From Setaria digitata (lineage: Eukaryota; Nematoda; Chromadorea; Rhabditida; Setariidae): a DNA stretch of 47,490 nucleotides. Shown here piece by piece: positions 42,101-45,100 of this stretch. The notes beneath the pieces were generated by a model that was given only the letters and a program-made list of their open reading frames with translations, did not search any database and was not told the DNA's origin. A program made the position numbers and the translations under genes. Location: positions 1 through 47,490 of the forward strand of contig RCAB01000469.1 in assembly GCA_003640385.1 (NCBI GenBank), read 5' to 3'. Within the stretch, counting starts at the first letter, position 1. The number at the start of each line of letters is the position of its first letter.

Positions 42101-45100
42101 GATGAATCTGGACAGCCCATCAAAACGACGTACGTGCCAGCACGTGGTGACGTTCCTGAAGGCGGCGACAATTTGTTACCGTGGAAGCAAGATTTGCAAG
42201 TACAGTTTGTATAGTATTTGTAAAATATAAAGTCAAATTGATGTAACTAAAAGTTGTTTTGACTTAAACTTTAAGTAATCGTCTTTTTCTTCTTGCTTTA
42301 AATATTTCATATTTGACTATAGATCTGATTTTATTAACTGCCAGGATCTCCCGCAAAACGGAACTAATGGAATACTCATACGCTGTTTGCCTGAATCTCG
42401 TGGTCCACGCCGCGCTCCAGTAACTGTTCCCAGATTCACACGATCACCAAAAACACAAAAAGTTCTACCAGGAACCATTGCCAGCCTTCACTGCAGGTTA
42501 TTTCTAAAATAAACTTATATTCTGGTTATGGAATATGTGTAACCTTCGGCAGCTCAAGCGTCCAATATTCTCGGTTATGGGAATATCTTTGGTTGAATTT
42601 GCTGCAATACTAATATAAATAAAAAAGTCGAACAATAAGAGAAGCTTGAAATAACAAAGAATATTTTCAGTGCTGTCGGCCATCCCATGCCATATATTAT
42701 TTGGATTCGCAACGGAGCTTTCTTAACAAGTACATTGCAGTCATCCGATGGTCACTCAACGCTGCGCGTGAAAGTTGAAAGCGATAGTGATTTAGGGAAC
42801 TATATTTGTTTGGCTCAGAATATTGCTGGTGCTGTTACTAGTATTGCTACCTTATTTTTAGATGAAACTATCGAAAAGGTGAGTAAATTGACGGGAAAAT
42901 CGTTCCTTAAACTGATTACGGATAGTCTTGAGTCATAGCGCCACGCTTTCACGTATTTAGTATTAATTATATAAAAAACAAGTTTTGTTTTTCATCAGCA
43001 GTCCACGAAAATTTAATTTAATTTCAACATTGTCATACAGTGCTTAAATGAAGGGATGAATAATTTTCTGAGTTATTTTAGCTCATGAGGCCACTTATTT
43101 CTCCTTAGAAATTTTAGATTTTCTTTGGACATCATTTTTAATTATCATGAGAAACTTTTTTCTAATTGAGGAATTTAAATTTGGATTAAAACTTAAGGCT
43201 CAAAAACGTTCAGTTGCAATTCTAAATTGCGTGTTCAAAAATACACTTCTGAAAGATGTTGTTTGGAAATTTTTTGGCACGTTGTTAAACAGTTCTACTG
43301 GAGCAGTAAACATTTTGCGCAATGGTTCGCTTGTTGTTTACGATGTTACAGCAAAAAATTTGGTAATTCTGAATTCCAGTTATTAGTAGATTTAAAAATT
43401 TCCTCGGAAGATTCCTGGAACGGAAATAAGGATCCATGAAGGTTTCCATAGTTTTGAAAAAAAATCTAAATTGAATTAAACAAAGAAGCAGAAGAAATAT
43501 GATAATAGTACATTTTTCAAATTCTTTAAAGGAAAATAACTAAGTGCGATATTTCGAATTACAATTTTCTGAATTATACGAAGTATTGCTGCTGATTACG
43601 ATGTTTAAAAGCGCAAGTTAGTATATGTTCTTTAGACAGACTTACTTGGCTATCAGTGTTATGCAACAAATCGCAAGCAAGCAACTGCAATAAGTTTCCT
43701 AGAAGTGTTGGAAGAAGCACCACTTACTGAGGTTTCCCCAAAACAAATAATGGTCAATTTGGGAGAACCATTGATCCTGGATTGCAAATCGGCATCGAAT
43801 CTGACAGCAGTAGTTCAGTGGACAAAAAATGACGTAAAATTGAAGAATAGCAGCAGAATAAGAGTGCTTGTACATTTTTGATTCTTCAAACTAAGTTATG
43901 ATGCTTCGGCAATGCAGTAGTTGCAGACGTTACAATAACTAAAATATGAGATTTTTTTTGAGCTTTCACACCAAACTTAAACAAGAAACTTCACATCTCA
44001 TTGCCTTCTTCAGATGTGGCGAATCATGTAATGTTATAACGAAATCTATGGAGATTTATCTAAGTTCCACTTCTTCAACTGGCTAATGAAATCGTATATC
44101 AGATTTCAGGCCAATAATTCACTTCACATAACACAGTTGTTGCTTTCTGATCGTGCTGTATTTAAATGTGTTGCGTCGAACCAATACGGCAAGTCATATG
44201 ACGACGCAAAAGTTATTGTGAAAAGTAAGATTATGCTTTTGAATGTATATAGCAATTTTTTGTACCTTATGTTATTTACATTACTGTTGGAAAAGATTAA
44301 ATTGTCTGCTATTCTGTGATATTTTCATTTATAAGTAAAAAAAAGCTAGCCTCAAACTGATTTCTGAAGTTTCTTGAACCTTTGGATTATAATTTTTGAA
44401 ATTGGAAAAGTTTTCTTTAGCTGGTCTGGTCGGTGTTATCAACAAAATTAAAGGAGTCGTGAATAGCCATAAACTCAAACGTGAAACAGTCCTTATGAGT
44501 ATCCAGCCAAAAATGAACGGTAACATGATTACAGTGAACATGAACGGTATGTTTGGCAGACAAGGTTGGTGGTTTTCCAGGCAGATTTTACATATAATTG
44601 ATAATTTAGTGTACTGGACTATTGTATGCAGAAGTCGCTCACTAGAGAAAAGTTATATAGAAAGTATAATTCTAATTAAATTAAAATCCTAGTCCAAGCA
44701 AGTCATTTTAATAAAGAGTTGAGGAAAGTTTGCATTAATTGAACAGATCATTATCTGTTTGTTGAATCGATTAGTTCTTTTTTTTCTGATGATGCAGCTT
44801 GTGGGCACTGCAAGTCTATCAATTAGTTCAATTTCGAGACAACATTTTTTCCCAATTTTAGGTGCTGTAGGGAAAACATTGCTTGGCTACATGATAACGG
44901 CCTCTCCACAACTAGCTTTTAATCCAGAGCAGGAAAATTCGTTTGCCAGTGTAGAATTCCATCGCACAATCGATTATCGCTTTGAAAGCGGTGAATCTAT
45001 GCGAGTTTATCAAAAAGGACGAAAATTAGACAGTGAATATGCCCAGTTTGAAGTGGTTTTCGATGGAAACTTGCCACATATTGAGGATGAGGTGATGGAT

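Noticed and set aside
44759..44861. Open frame with [18 protein letters not shown] before G2F exon 2, first taken as coding
   Set aside because: No donor upstream gives the needed phase, whereas GTATGT at 44547 with the acceptor at 44861 gives the strand spacing of the G2F family.
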